Shown here piece by piece: positions 1 to 9,200 of a stretch of DNA of 64,000 bases. Origin of the DNA: DASVTU01 sp036387415 (GTDB taxonomy: Bacteria; Acidobacteriota; Blastocatellia; Pyrinomonadales; Pyrinomonadaceae); contig DASVTU010000014.1 in NCBI GenBank assembly GCA_036387415.1, positions 78,723-142,722 of the forward strand. The letters are read 5' to 3'. A program made the position numbers and the translations under genes. Within the stretch, counting starts at the first letter, position 1; every line of letters starts with the position of its first letter. The notes under the pieces are model-generated. The model made no database searches. It was given only the letters and a program-made list of their open reading frames with translations, and had not been told where the DNA came from.

Positions 1-66
1 CCTCGCACGAAATTTGACACGCGGACGGCCTTAGCGTCGCCGCACAAAATCGAATGGAGGAATATG

Positions 67-567
67 ATGAGAATTCGTCTCTCCCTTGTCCTATTGGTGC
101 TGTTGCTTTTCGTCGCCGCGTGGGGCGTCTCGGTCATAACCGGATACGCCGCGCCCGTCGAAGCGCAGAGGAATGATGAGATTGCACAGGCCATCATCGC
201 CCGCGAGAAGGCTTCCGTGAGCGCATGGCAACGCAAGGACAAGGCTTTCTATGCAGACTTCCTCTCGGAAGATGCCACCTACTTTTCGGCGCACAACCCT
301 TACCTCGAAATCGACCCGAAGACCACCTTCCTGCCCAAGTTTGAAGAGTTCACGGAGATGTTCAAGTACATCAACTTCCAGATGCACAACCCGCGCGTGC
401 AGGTCTACGGCGACACGGCCATCCTCACTTATAACCACGCCGTGATGGTTAACATGGGAGGTCGTACCATGAACTTCACGGGCAAGATGACCAGCGTTTA
501 CATCAAGCAAGGCAATACGTGGCGCGTCGTCCATGCACACGAATCGATTAACGCCGGAGCACAGTGA
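67..567 (+). CDS. SnoaL/DUF4440-like (NTF2-fold) exported protein
   Basis: A 166-residue protein with an N-terminal hydrophobic signal segment (about residues 3-28, ending near an Ala-rich site), so probably exported. The rest fits a small alpha+beta NTF2-like cone: an early helix with IIAREKASVSAWQRKD, then strands including YGDTAILTYNHAV and a terminal GNTWRVVHAHES strand, a typical ending for DUF4440/SnoaL-like proteins. GGAGG at 56-60 lies 6 nt before the ATG at 67 and only 3 nt before the ATG at 64, so 67 is preferred. The family includes ketosteroid-isomerase-like enzymes and binding proteins; no specific substrate can be named. A VOC-family gene follows in the same direction. Confidence 0.8.
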   Translation: MRIRLSLVLLVLLLFVAAWGVSVITGYAAPVEAQRNDEIAQAIIAREKASVSAWQRKDKAFYADFLSEDATYFSAHNPYLEIDPKTTFLPKFEEFTEMFKYINFQMHNPRVQVYGDTAILTYNHAVMVNMGGRTMNFTGKMTSVYIKQGNTWRVVHAHESINAGAQ

Positions 568-636
568 AGACGCGCGTCTTGAACCGTCGTCGCTTGCGTA
601 TCTCTTCAAACAGACAGCACAGAACAGGAGACAGAA

Positions 637-1002
637 ATGCCCAGAGTAGTCCATTTTGAAATCAGCGCGGAGGAACCCGAACGCGCGCTCAAGTTCTACA
701 AAGAGGTTTTCGGTTGGGAGTCGCGGAAGTGGGACGGCCCCAGACCCTACTGGCTCATCTCGACGGGCGCGGCAGACGAACCCGGCATCAACGGCGGATT
801 GTTCCAACGCGGCGGGTCAATCAACTACGTCAACTCGATTGACGTGCCTTCCGTTGACGAATACGTTGCGCGCATCGTCGAGCACGGCGGCAAGGTCGTC
901 ATGGCGAAGATGCCGATTCAGGGCGTCGGCTATCTCGCCTATTGTCACGACACCGAAGGCAACGTCTTCGGCGTGATGCAGGAAGACGCTGCGGCTCAAT
1001 AA
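637..1002 (+). CDS. VOC (glyoxalase/bleomycin-resistance fold) family protein
   Basis: A 121-residue single-module vicinal-oxygen-chelate protein. It opens with the typical strand and helix (VVHFEISAEEPERALKFYKEV) followed by FGW, and closes with a CHDTEGNVFGVMQ strand, the usual end of the second beta-alpha-beta-beta-beta unit. Acid and His residues at these positions often bind metal in the family, but many stand-alone VOC proteins of this length have no known substrate. AGGAG at about 627-631 supports the ATG start. A strong terminator lies 24 nt after the stop. Confidence 0.85.
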   Translation: MPRVVHFEISAEEPERALKFYKEVFGWESRKWDGPRPYWLISTGAADEPGINGGLFQRGGSINYVNSIDVPSVDEYVARIVEHGGKVVMAKMPIQGVGYLAYCHDTEGNVFGVMQEDAAAQ

Positions 1003-1025
1003 ACGACGGCCGACTCCGTTCCGAT

Positions 1026-1075
1026 GGGGAGATGAAAGAGCGAGATGCTACTCTTTCATCTCCCCGTTTGCTTTT
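1026..1075 (+). terminator. Rho-independent terminator after the VOC gene
   Basis: A perfect 15-bp stem (1026-1040 pairs with 1051-1065) with a 10-nt loop is followed by a T-rich stretch (GTTTGCTTTT). Confidence 0.85.
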
Positions 1076-1226
1076 GGTCGTTCCCTTCGCGCCGACGTGT
1101 GTACGTGAGCGTACAGAGATTCGCCGTCGCGGCATGATAGTGTGCTGCGACTAACGTGTTAAGAATGACAAGCGGGCGCAGAAGAAGGGATGGATATTCA
1201 AACCATGTCGGCGAAGAGGACACTTG

Positions 1227-2111
1227 ATGAAAATTAAACCGGAATCCGTGCTGCTGCTATTCGTCCTTCTTTTCATTCCCGCTCTCACACACGCGCAACA
1301 ACAGCAATCTCTCATCTTCCCCATCACCGACCGCCTGCCGCCGCCAACCGACGCACAAAACAAACCGGAACAGGAAGAGGAAGAAGAGTTCGTCAAGCCG
1401 AGTCGTCCGACGGTGGCGAAGCCGACGGAGTTTCAGAAGCCGGGCGTGCTGCAAGTCGAGATTGGCTACGACGCCAACTATCGCGGCGAGGATTTCGATA
1501 CGAGACAGAGCGTGCCGCTCGCGCTGCGCTTTGCTGCGAGCAAGCGGCTTCTGCTCGAAATCAATCTCGACGCGGTGAAATCCGAAACCGACTTGGACGG
1601 CCAACGCATCACGGGCGTCGGCGACACACAACTGGGCTTTCAAGTTGTCGCCGTGGAATCAAATGAGAGCCGTCCGGCGTTGGGCTTCGCTTATTACGTC
1701 AAGTTGCCGACGGCGAGCGAAGAGAAGGGTCTCGGCTCAGGCCGCTTCGACCATAAGATTCTCGGTCTCGTCGGTCATAAATTCGGGGAGACCAACATTG
1801 ACTTCAACGCCGCTTTTCTCGTTCAAGGCCGCGAAGGCGAAAGCGGTTGGGATCATGGCGGGCAGGCCGCGCTCGCCGTCTCGCATCAGTTTCAAAACAA
1901 CTGGGGCATCATCGGCGAAATTTCCGGGCAGAGTTTAGACGAAGCGCAACCGCGCGGCGTCTACGCGCTCGGCGCGCTGACACATCAGGTTAATCGTCGT
2001 TTCATCGTCGATGCGGGGATGCGCTTCGGACTGAATCCGTCTGCGCCGCGCATCGGCGTCTTCGCCGGAATGACGGTCGGAGTGTTTGATTTTTTCAAGC
2101 ACAAACGCTAA
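1227..2111 (+). CDS. Outer-membrane beta-barrel (transporter/phenol MetA-like family)
   Basis: A 294-residue protein with a clear signal peptide (hydrophobic LLLFVLLFIPAL, likely cleaved after THA). A short Gln/Pro-rich linker follows, then alternating amphipathic strands ending in VGVFDFFKHKR. Strands such as GVLQVEIGYDANY and TGVGDTQLGFQVVA resemble the putative MetA-pathway barrel family (PF13557-like), small outer-membrane proteins of mostly unknown cargo. The ATG at 1227 has GAGG 7 nt upstream; a TTG one codon earlier is also in frame. The family call rests on signal peptide, barrel-like strands and length, without an alignment. Confidence 0.7.
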   Translation: MKIKPESVLLLFVLLFIPALTHAQQQQSLIFPITDRLPPPTDAQNKPEQEEEEEFVKPSRPTVAKPTEFQKPGVLQVEIGYDANYRGEDFDTRQSVPLALRFAASKRLLLEINLDAVKSETDLDGQRITGVGDTQLGFQVVAVESNESRPALGFAYYVKLPTASEEKGLGSGRFDHKILGLVGHKFGETNIDFNAAFLVQGREGESGWDHGGQAALAVSHQFQNNWGIIGEISGQSLDEAQPRGVYALGALTHQVNRRFIVDAGMRFGLNPSAPRIGVFAGMTVGVFDFFKHKR

Positions 2112-2201
2112 AAGTTTGTAAGGCCGTTCGCTGTAGAAATCCCCTTCTGTTTTTTTCGTCCGAGCTTCCGACGCATTTTGTCCGTCGAGGATAAACGAGA
2201 G

Positions 2202-2876
2202 ATGCCTGCGAAGAACGAGGATTTACACGGCAATGTGCCCGACAAATCCGACATCGCGCTCCTGCTGATTGATGTCATCAACGATCTCGAATTCGACAGC
2301 GGCCAACAGCTTCTCCAATTTGCCCTGCCGATGGCCGAACGACTCGCCGCGCTCAAGCGACGCGCCAAGCAATCCAACATCCCCGTCGTCTACGTCAACG
2401 ATAATTTCGGTAAGTGGCAATCGGACTTCCAGAAGATTCTGGCGCATTGTCTCGAAGACGACGTGCGCGGGCGTCCCCTCGCAGAACAACTTCGACCCGG
2501 CGACGACGACTATTTCGTGCTCAAGCCAAAACACTCCGGCTTCTTCTCCACGACGCTCGACACCCTGCTCGACTACTTGCAGGTAAAGACGCTCATCCTA
2601 ACCGGACTCACCGCCGACATCTGCGTTCTCTTCACCGCCAACGATGCATACATGCGCGACTTTCATCTCGTCGTGCCGTCGGACTGCGTGGCGTCGAGCG
2701 ATGCGGATGAGAATCGTCATGCGCTCGAACAGATGCAACGAGTGCTCAAGGCCGACACACGCGCCTCAACCGAACTCGATTTGGAAGAGTTGAAGCGACA
2801 GGCCGCCGAGCCGCCGGAGCAAGACGACAAACCCGCTCCCCAACCGCAGTCGCAGCAGTTTGCCCACCAGGAATGA
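2202..2876 (+). CDS. Isochorismatase-family cysteine hydrolase
   Basis: A 224-residue cytoplasmic alpha/beta hydrolase of the isochorismatase/nicotinamidase superfamily. The catalytic triad is visible: Asp in LLIDVINDLEF near the N-terminus, Lys in VLKPKHSGF in the middle, and the nucleophile Cys in GLTADICVLFTANDA. A Pro/Gln-rich tail of about 25 residues follows the domain. Members cleave C-N bonds or isochorismate; residues outside the triad do not allow a substrate call. The ATG at 2202 is preferred, with GAGG 11 nt upstream; an upstream TTG at 2178 is also in frame. Confidence 0.85.
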   Translation: MPAKNEDLHGNVPDKSDIALLLIDVINDLEFDSGQQLLQFALPMAERLAALKRRAKQSNIPVVYVNDNFGKWQSDFQKILAHCLEDDVRGRPLAEQLRPGDDDYFVLKPKHSGFFSTTLDTLLDYLQVKTLILTGLTADICVLFTANDAYMRDFHLVVPSDCVASSDADENRHALEQMQRVLKADTRASTELDLEELKRQAAEPPEQDDKPAPQPQSQQFAHQE

Positions 2877-3015
2877 GGCGACCGGAAACGCTCGCGGAAG
2901 ACGCATTCCCCAGTCATCTACTTCCGCGCGCAACGTTACCAGAGAGAAATTAACGACCAAGCGGGCAACCAGAGGAGACGAAGACAACCGACTTCGTTTT
3001 CAGAAGGATAAATCT

Positions 3016-3684
3016 ATGCGACGCTTCTTTCGTAACAACGGTCTCTCCATCGTGATGTTCGGCCTCTTCTTCTGCACCTTCATCGTCGGCCAGAGCGTCG
3101 TCGGCTTTTGGGAGTACAACGAAGACCAGCGAGAGCACCGGCAGCCGACCATCGTCTACACGGAATATCTCACGACGAGTCACTTCCTCGAAGCGACGAT
3201 GGAGAATTGGGAGAGCGAGTTTCTACAGATGTTCGCTTTTATCATTCTCACCACCTGCCTCTATCAGAAAGGCTCCGCCGAATCGAAAGACCCCGACAAA
3301 GAGAATCCCGTCGATAGAGACCCGCGCCAGTCGAAGAATAAAAAGGACGCGCCGTGGCCTGTGCGTCGCGGCGGCTGGATTTTGAAGTTGTACGAGTATT
3401 CCCTGTCGCTCACCTTCCTGCTACTTTTCCTCATTTCATTTGCGCTCCATGCCGTCGGCGGCGCGGGCGAATACAATGAAGAAATGCAGGTACACGGAGG
3501 TCAACAAATTTCCGTCATACAGTATTTCGGCACGTCGCGCTTCTGGTTTGAATCGCTGCAAAACTGGCAGAGCGAATTTCTCGCCATCGGTCTCATGGTG
3601 CTGCTCACCGTCTGGTTGCGACAGCGCGGTTCGCCGGAATCGAAGCCCGTCGATGCCCCGCACCACGACACAGGCGAAGAGTGA
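3016..3684 (+). CDS. DUF6766-type membrane protein with internal duplication
   Basis: A 222-residue inner-membrane protein with four predicted membrane segments (about residues 9-28, 68-82, 127-148 and 185-200). It consists of two homologous halves: each has FWEYNE or AGEYNE, then about 30 extracytoplasmic residues, then a WESEFLQM/WQSEFLAI turn entering a membrane helix, then a Q-(K/R)-GS-x-ESK motif. The start at 3016 has AAGGA 7 nt upstream; a longer frame extends upstream without a ribosome site. Function unknown. A bidirectional terminator follows. Confidence 0.75.
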   Translation: MRRFFRNNGLSIVMFGLFFCTFIVGQSVVGFWEYNEDQREHRQPTIVYTEYLTTSHFLEATMENWESEFLQMFAFIILTTCLYQKGSAESKDPDKENPVDRDPRQSKNKKDAPWPVRRGGWILKLYEYSLSLTFLLLFLISFALHAVGGAGEYNEEMQVHGGQQISVIQYFGTSRFWFESLQNWQSEFLAIGLMVLLTVWLRQRGSPESKPVDAPHHDTGEE

Positions 3685-3715
3685 CGCCCGGCACACACCG
3701 CGCGACGCCGAAACA

Positions 3716-3752
3716 AAAGAGGCCGCATCTTGCACAAAGATGCGGCCTCTTT
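3716..3752. terminator. Bidirectional terminator between convergent genes
   Basis: A perfect 15-bp stem (3716-3730 with 3738-3752) carries an A-run on its left edge and a T-run on its right. It can end transcripts from the DUF6766-type gene (+) and from the S41 protease gene (-). Confidence 0.85.
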
Positions 3753-3775
3753 CAGTTGAATGGCTGCTGCGGTCT

Positions 3776-5563
3776 TTACTCTTCGTCGTAAGACTTCGAT
3801 TGCGGATTGCGACCGCGCATGGCTGCCGCCGCGAGTTCGCGTGCACGCGGGAGCACTTCGATGGCTTTGGCGACCTGCGGGTCGTCGCTGACGAGAACCT
3901 GCGAGGCGGTCACTGTGCCGAAAGCGGCGGTGGCGACTTCATAGCGCAGTTGACGTGCGATGAATTCGCGGTTGCGGTCGAGTTGGACGGGCGTGAATTT
4001 GTACTCCTTCTTGCCCGCGACGAACGTCTTGAACGCTTTGAAAAGGTCGTCGGTGACGGGGAAATCCGCCGCCGCCATGTCATGATTGAAATCAATCGCG
4101 CGTTGCACCTTGTAGGTGTCGAAGCTGGAAATGCGATTGTTGACGAGTTCGCGTGCGAAGGCGAAAATCGGGTCAATCAGGCGTTGCTGTTGCGGATTGA
4201 AGATGCGCGGTTTGACGCCCTCATCGGGCGCGATGCCGCCGCCGCCATAGACGGTGCGACCCGTATCCGTGCGCGTCGCTTCGCCCGTCGGCTTGGCGGG
4301 CGTCTTCTCGGCTTCCTTGTCATCATCTTCGTCGCGTTGGCCGAGGCCGCCGCGCGTGTAGTAATCGTAGAGCGAGCCGTTGGAGTAGTCGCGTTGAATC
4401 AAGCGACCGGAAGGCGTCAGATATTTGGTGGTCGTCAAGGTCAGGGCTGTGCCGTAGTCGAGCGGCATGATGCTCTGGACGAGACCCTTGCCAAAACTCG
4501 TCTCACCGACGATGAGCGCGCGGTCGTGGTCTTGCAATGCGCCCGCGACGATTTCCGAGGCTGACGCCGAATTGCGATTGACGAGCACGACGAGCGGCGT
4601 CGTGTCGGGCGTGCGGTTCGACGAGCGATATTCCTTGTCGCCGCCGCCGCGTGTGCCGCGTCCCTTCTGACTCAGAATCAGTTGCTCGCGCTGCAAGAAA
4701 CGCTCGGCGACTTTGACCGCCTGATCCAAGAGTCCGCCGGGATTGTTCCTGAGGTCGAGCACAAGCGATGTCATGCCCTGCGCGTGTAGTTCTTCGAGCG
4801 CGCCGACAAACTCTTCGGCGGTCGTGTAGTTGAAGCCACGCGTCATGTCGATGTAGCCGACGCCGGGACGAATCAGGTATGCATCGGGCACGGTCGGCTG
4901 GTTCACCGCATCGCGCGTAATTTCGACGACTTCCTTCTTGTCGGTCGCGGCGCGTTCGACCGTGATGCGGACGACCGAACCACGCGGCCCGCGCAACTTG
5001 TCGCGCACTTCGCCCGACGCCTTCCCCTTGACGGATTGACCGTCAACTTCGACGATGCGGTCGCCGTAGCGCAGACCGGCTTTGGCCGCCGGAGTGCCTT
5101 CAAAGGTGGCGAGGATGTAGGTGTCTGTGCTGTCGCCGATTTTGCGGTCGCCGATGGTTGCGCCGATGCCGTAATACTCTGAACGCCAGTCGGCGCGCAG
5201 TTCCTCAAACTCTTTCGCGTCGTAGAAATTCGAGTGCGGGTCGAGCGAGCGGAGCATACCGATAATGGACGACTTGAAGACGTTGTTGTATTCGAGTTTG
5301 CTGCCGTCCACGTAGTTTTCCTGAATCACGGTCAGGGCTTCGGCAAAATCCTGCTCGATGACGGAGGAGGCTTCGGCGTTGGGCGCGTTGCGACGCGTGC
5401 GTCCTTCGGGCGCGGTGGCATTGGGACGCGTGGTGCCGCGTTCGGCTTCGCCGCGACGTGCGGCGGGCGGCGTCTGTTGCGTCTGTTGTGCGAAGACGAG
5501 AGAAGGAATTAGTAGTGCGAGGAGGAGAAACGTCGCCAGCGCGGATGAAATTTTATTCTTCAC
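3776..5563 (-). CDS. S41-family C-terminal processing peptidase (CtpA-like)
   Basis: A 595-residue exported serine protease. A signal peptide covers about residues 5-25, followed by a low-complexity stretch to about 65. A PDZ domain covers about 130-205 (YYGIGATIGD ... GLRYGDRIVEVDG), then the tail-specific protease domain. Catalytic residues by comparison with E. coli Prc are Ser334 (in NSASASE) and Lys359 (in SFGKG), with the family spacing of 25. Such enzymes trim C-termini of periplasmic proteins. The C-terminal about 150 residues, after a charged linker, are longer than in minimal CtpA proteins. Convergent with the upstream membrane gene. Confidence 0.93.
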   Translation of the reverse strand: MKNKISSALATFLLLALLIPSLVFAQQTQQTPPAARRGEAERGTTRPNATAPEGRTRRNAPNAEASSVIEQDFAEALTVIQENYVDGSKLEYNNVFKSSIIGMLRSLDPHSNFYDAKEFEELRADWRSEYYGIGATIGDRKIGDSTDTYILATFEGTPAAKAGLRYGDRIVEVDGQSVKGKASGEVRDKLRGPRGSVVRITVERAATDKKEVVEITRDAVNQPTVPDAYLIRPGVGYIDMTRGFNYTTAEEFVGALEELHAQGMTSLVLDLRNNPGGLLDQAVKVAERFLQREQLILSQKGRGTRGGGDKEYRSSNRTPDTTPLVVLVNRNSASASEIVAGALQDHDRALIVGETSFGKGLVQSIMPLDYGTALTLTTTKYLTPSGRLIQRDYSNGSLYDYYTRGGLGQRDEDDDKEAEKTPAKPTGEATRTDTGRTVYGGGGIAPDEGVKPRIFNPQQQRLIDPIFAFARELVNNRISSFDTYKVQRAIDFNHDMAAADFPVTDDLFKAFKTFVAGKKEYKFTPVQLDRNREFIARQLRYEVATAAFGTVTASQVLVSDDPQVAKAIEVLPRARELAAAAMRGRNPQSKSYDEE

Positions 5564-5730
5564 GGAGCAAACCTCTGTTTGAAACCGATTTACAAAAACA
5601 GGTCAACTCGCATCCGCGAGCATGGCCTGCCACAAAAAGACCGCCCGAAGGCAGGTGGATGTAGTGTAATGGATGAGTGGAACGGCGGCAAGGTTGCGCC
5701 GGAAATCGCGGCAAAATGTAAAAAGACCCG

Positions 5731-5850
5731 CGCTTGCGCGAGGGCAAGAGGAAAAGGTAAAGGGCAAAAGCAGGTCAAAGGCAGAAGGGCGCAGAAGGCA
5801 GATTTCTTCCCTTTTGCCTTTTACCCTGCACCCTTTGCCCTTTCTTATCT
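5731..5850. repeat. Palindrome with heptameric arms, family A (RGGYAAA)
   Basis: The purine arm (about 5748-5785: AAAAGGTAAAGGGCAAAAG and onward) is complementary to the pyrimidine arm (about 5806-5842). Units repeat every 7 nt. The 17-nt leader CGCTTGCGCGAGGGCAA at 5731-5747 recurs identically at 30199-30215. The stop codon of the leftward gene touches the right end. Confidence 0.8.
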
Positions 5851-6207
5851 CACGTGTCGTTGGCGCAAAATGTGGCCGTTCGAGGGGTCGAGGGTGAGTT
5901 CGAGGCCGTCCCAGTTGGTTAAGACGACGCGGTTGCCATCGCGTGCGAGGTTGACGTAGGGGCTGTCGGCGTTGACGTGCGCGCGTGCGGCGACTTGCCA
6001 GAGCGTTTCACCCGACGGGCTGAGACCGTAGACGTTTTCGTTGAAGACGATTCCGGTCGGCACCTCGAGCCGCACGACGAGGGCGCTATCGAATGCCAAC
6101 GCCTCGGCCACCGGATACGCAAACGTCGCGCACGCTCCCGACGCGAAAACAATCTTCGTTTCGTCGATGACGTATTCGTCGCTAGACATCGTCGTCGGCG
6201 CAGTCAT
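5845..6207 (-). CDS. Small protein downstream of the M61 fusion; candidate immunity protein
   Basis: A 120-residue soluble protein without signal peptide, 53 nt downstream of the M61-family gene on the same strand. It has an acidic N-terminus and a C-terminal part with NENVYGLSPSGETLWQV and a NWDGLELTLDP strand-turn pattern. I recall similar short proteins next to polymorphic-toxin genes, but that is memory, not a search. Its place after a protein with a toxin-like C-terminus makes an immunity role a reasonable guess. An in-frame ATG at 6189 is an alternative start; neither start has a strong ribosome site. Confidence 0.6.
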   Translation of the reverse strand: MTAPTTMSSDEYVIDETKIVFASGACATFAYPVAEALAFDSALVVRLEVPTGIVFNENVYGLSPSGETLWQVAARAHVNADSPYVNLARDGNRVVLTNWDGLELTLDPSNGHILRQRHVR

Positions 6208-6260
6208 ATTCGTCGCTGCACATTTCGGTTACCACTCGTTTCAAATGTCGTGTTCGTCAT

Positions 6261-8666
6261 TCACCGTAGCGTCCGACGGTTTCTAAAAGCTGTGGTCGGC
6301 AGGCGTTCCATCAGTTGATACTGGATTGCGCCGCCGCTTCCCCATCCGGCTTGCGCGCCGACTGTCCCGACACGCAAGCGCGTTCCGGCGGGCACGTACA
6401 CGTCCGAGACGAAGACGGGCATGTCGGGTAGAGCGAATCGGTCTCGAATCTGCGCGGGCGTCAGCCCTTCGATTTCGCTGCGCGGCATAATCCACATGCC
6501 CGGCTGATTTCGCTCGCCGTGCACGCGAGAGAAAATCGTCTCCTCCTGAAGCACAACCTCCTGCACGTCTCCCGTCAGTGCATAGGGCGGACGCTGACCC
6601 GCCTGTATAAACGACGCGTTGGCCTCGTTAGCCGTGATGGTTCGAGACGACGAAAACGTGCAAGGAGCGCAGACCGCTTGCCCGTTCCTCGCTACGCCTA
6701 CCGCCGACGGCGGCGTGGCGGTCGGCGGCTTCGCACCCCGGAGCCACGAATCGCGTATGGCTCGCTGTTCGGGTGTGGCGTTAGGGTCTTCGGTAATCGT
6801 GTATGCGGCGGTCTGAGTCGTACGCATCACCCAGGAGACTTCGAGCAGACGGTCGCCGCGAAAGATGGTGGCGAGAACGCGTTCGCCGTTGCGGAAACGT
6901 GCGAGTTGCGCTTGAAGCGTTGAGGGCGCGACGCGTTCGCCGCCGATGGCGAGCAGAATATCGTTCGACGCCAGCACGTTGTAGGCGGGGCTTTCGGAAC
7001 TGACGCCGTTCACGACGATGCCAGTCGGTTGTCCGCTGCCGAGTTGCGAGAACGTCGCTCCGACGCCTCCCTGCGGGGCAGTTTGAGTCGGCGTGTAAGC
7101 GGCTGTGTCGTCGAATTCGACGCCGAAGTCAAAGGGCGGCGCTTCCTTTTTTTCCAGACGCAAACCCGCGTAGCCGAGCGCGCGTTCGTAGGGCAACTCC
7201 TCCACGCCGCCGACGTAGCGCGTGAAGAACTCGCCGAAATCGGAACCCGCTACCGTCTCAACCGCTTTTTGAAAACCGCCCGGCTCCCAACCCGCCTTCG
7301 GCAGACCGAAATTCTCCAAGAGATAACGGAACACATCATCGAGCGAACGCGCGTTCTTGGTACGCTGGCGAATCTCCAAATCGAGCAACATGCCGAGGAG
7401 GTCGCCTTTGTTGTAGTAGCTGAACGACGTGTTGAGCGGGTCGTCGTGCGAGTACCAGGTGTTGATGCTCGACTCTTCGACGGTCTGGATGCGTCTGCCC
7501 GGCAGACTCTGCAACTCGCGTATCTCGTTCGACATCGCTCTATAAAAACGCTCGCGCGTCCAGAGGCCGCTCCGCATGATATGGAGCGAGCCGTAGTAGC
7601 TCGTCATGCCCTCGGAGACGTAGAGGTCGCGCGTGGTGACGGGCTGCGTGTAGTCGAAGGGGCCGAGCACGCCGGGGCGCAGGCGTTTGACGTTCCAGAG
7701 ATGGAAAAACTCATGCGACGTGACGCCGCGAAATCTCTCCCAACCATCTTCAGTGTTTCCGGCAAACTTGCGTAGATTGATGGCGGTCGAGTTGAGATGT
7801 TCGAGGCCGCCGCCGCCGCGCGGCAGCATGTGAAAGATGAAGACATAGCGACGGAAGGGCGCGCCGCCCATCATGTCCACTTGCGAGCGCACCATGCTCT
7901 CCGTCTCGGCGCGGAAACGTTCGAGGTCGTAGTTATGTGTGCCGTAGATGGCGATTTCGTAGGCGGCGCCCTTGTAGTCGAAACGCAGGACGTTGTGCGT
8001 GCCGATTTCAAAAGGCGCATCCACGAAAGTGTCGTAGTCGGGCGCGGCGAAGGTGTTGGGACGAGCGGCGACAGGCTCAAGCCCTGTTGAGATGGTCGTC
8101 CAACGCGGCGGCCTGTTGACCGTCAACGTGACGGGGCGCTCCTTCGCGCCGACGACGTATGGAAAAATCAGCGACCCGTTGAAAAAGGCGTGCGTGTCGT
8201 CGAGGTGCGCGCCGCTGACGCCGAAGTTGTCTGCATAGACTTTGTATGAGACGCGCACGGCGTTCGCGCCGCGTGTCTCGACGCGCCAGGAGTTGGTGTG
8301 AGTTTTCCTGACGGGAAGCGACTGCCCGCCTGTCGTGCCCGCGCGAAACTCCTGCACGTTGCGCGCCGCATCGACGACGCGATACGCGCCCGGCACCCAC
8401 ACCGGAAACTCCACATCAATCTGCGGCGCAGAGATGTTCGCCACCGTCATCGTCACCTCGAAGAGATGCGTCGTCGGGCGCGACATGCCGAGTTCATAAC
8501 TGATGGAAAGCCCCTGCTGCGCGTTGTTCGGCGCGGCGAGGGACGAATGTGCGTTGAAGCGTTGTTGTGCAGATATGTTTGTCGCCGTCGCCGCGTGAAG
8601 CAGCGAGAAGACGACGAGCAAGGCCAGAGAGAACTTTTGACGCGGGCGAGACGTGTTGCGATTCAT
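6261..8666 (-). CDS. M61-family metallopeptidase with PDZ and extra C-terminal toxin-like module
   Basis: An 801-residue exported protein. After the signal peptide (residues 11-34) comes the M61 N-terminal beta domain, then the zinc site HEFFH at 318-322 with a distal Glu in YVSEGMTSYYG. A PDZ domain lies at about 535-640. Ordinary M61 glycyl aminopeptidases end just after the PDZ; here about 160 residues more follow a Pro-rich linker and a CAPC motif. That module has FSRVHGE, GLTPAQIRDRFALP, VPAGTRLRVGTVG and GGAIQYQL, a pattern I associate with C-terminal modules of filamentous-hemagglutinin/RHS-type polymorphic toxins. The peptidase call is firm; the tail assignment is tentative. A small gene follows in the same direction. 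Confidence 0.9.
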   Translation of the reverse strand: MNRNTSRPRQKFSLALLVVFSLLHAATATNISAQQRFNAHSSLAAPNNAQQGLSISYELGMSRPTTHLFEVTMTVANISAPQIDVEFPVWVPGAYRVVDAARNVQEFRAGTTGGQSLPVRKTHTNSWRVETRGANAVRVSYKVYADNFGVSGAHLDDTHAFFNGSLIFPYVVGAKERPVTLTVNRPPRWTTISTGLEPVAARPNTFAAPDYDTFVDAPFEIGTHNVLRFDYKGAAYEIAIYGTHNYDLERFRAETESMVRSQVDMMGGAPFRRYVFIFHMLPRGGGGLEHLNSTAINLRKFAGNTEDGWERFRGVTSHEFFHLWNVKRLRPGVLGPFDYTQPVTTRDLYVSEGMTSYYGSLHIMRSGLWTRERFYRAMSNEIRELQSLPGRRIQTVEESSINTWYSHDDPLNTSFSYYNKGDLLGMLLDLEIRQRTKNARSLDDVFRYLLENFGLPKAGWEPGGFQKAVETVAGSDFGEFFTRYVGGVEELPYERALGYAGLRLEKKEAPPFDFGVEFDDTAAYTPTQTAPQGGVGATFSQLGSGQPTGIVVNGVSSESPAYNVLASNDILLAIGGERVAPSTLQAQLARFRNGERVLATIFRGDRLLEVSWVMRTTQTAAYTITEDPNATPEQRAIRDSWLRGAKPPTATPPSAVGVARNGQAVCAPCTFSSSRTITANEANASFIQAGQRPPYALTGDVQEVVLQEETIFSRVHGERNQPGMWIMPRSEIEGLTPAQIRDRFALPDMPVFVSDVYVPAGTRLRVGTVGAQAGWGSGGAIQYQLMERLPTTAFRNRRTLR

Positions 8667-9200
8667 CTTTTTGCTCCCTTGAAACGAGGTGGTGCGTCGG
8701 AGGCGCGTGCGACTCGAACCCTTGCCGCAGGCATGAAGTCGTTGCCGAAGGCATGAGCCGTTGCGGTCGGCTCGGTCAGCCGCGTCGCCGTCGTCGGACG
8801 ATTCGTGTCGTTTCCGTTAAAGCGCAAATGCGTTGGAATGCTCGCCGTTTTATATCACGTTTGCCGACGCACGCACAAAAACAGACGACGAATGAAACCT
8901 CTAACGGCATGCGCCGCAGACCGCGAGAGTGTGCGTGCAAGAGACGCGCGATGACGCGGCTTTTGAAACACGCCGCGGCGCCGCTTCGTTATCTTCTACG
9001 TGGCCGGAACGGTGTCCGAAGGTACCTGAGTCCGGTCGAGAGGTTTTTGCCAACGCGGTCGGCGGTAGCGCGCTTGACGCTTGTTTCAGCGCATCCGTAG
9101 AATGACTGTGAGCATTCAAAGACCACATCGGAACAAACAGCTTTTCGCCCGCCGAGAGTCGGGCATCTGCGACCATGATTGAATGGCAGAGGAGGTTTGA
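8667..9200. other. 534-nt intergenic region between divergent genes
   Basis: It separates the leftward M61 gene from the rightward RHH-like gene and must hold promoters for both. I see no convincing sigma70 box, no hairpin of the palindrome families and no conserved RNA. It contains only short near-repeats of GCCGnAGGCATGA around 8722-8757. Confidence 0.5.

Noticed and set aside
3440..4564. Long plus-strand reading frame of 374 codons
   Set aside because: It is antisense to the S41 protease gene, whose catalytic motifs are intact; the frame is open because of the high GC content.
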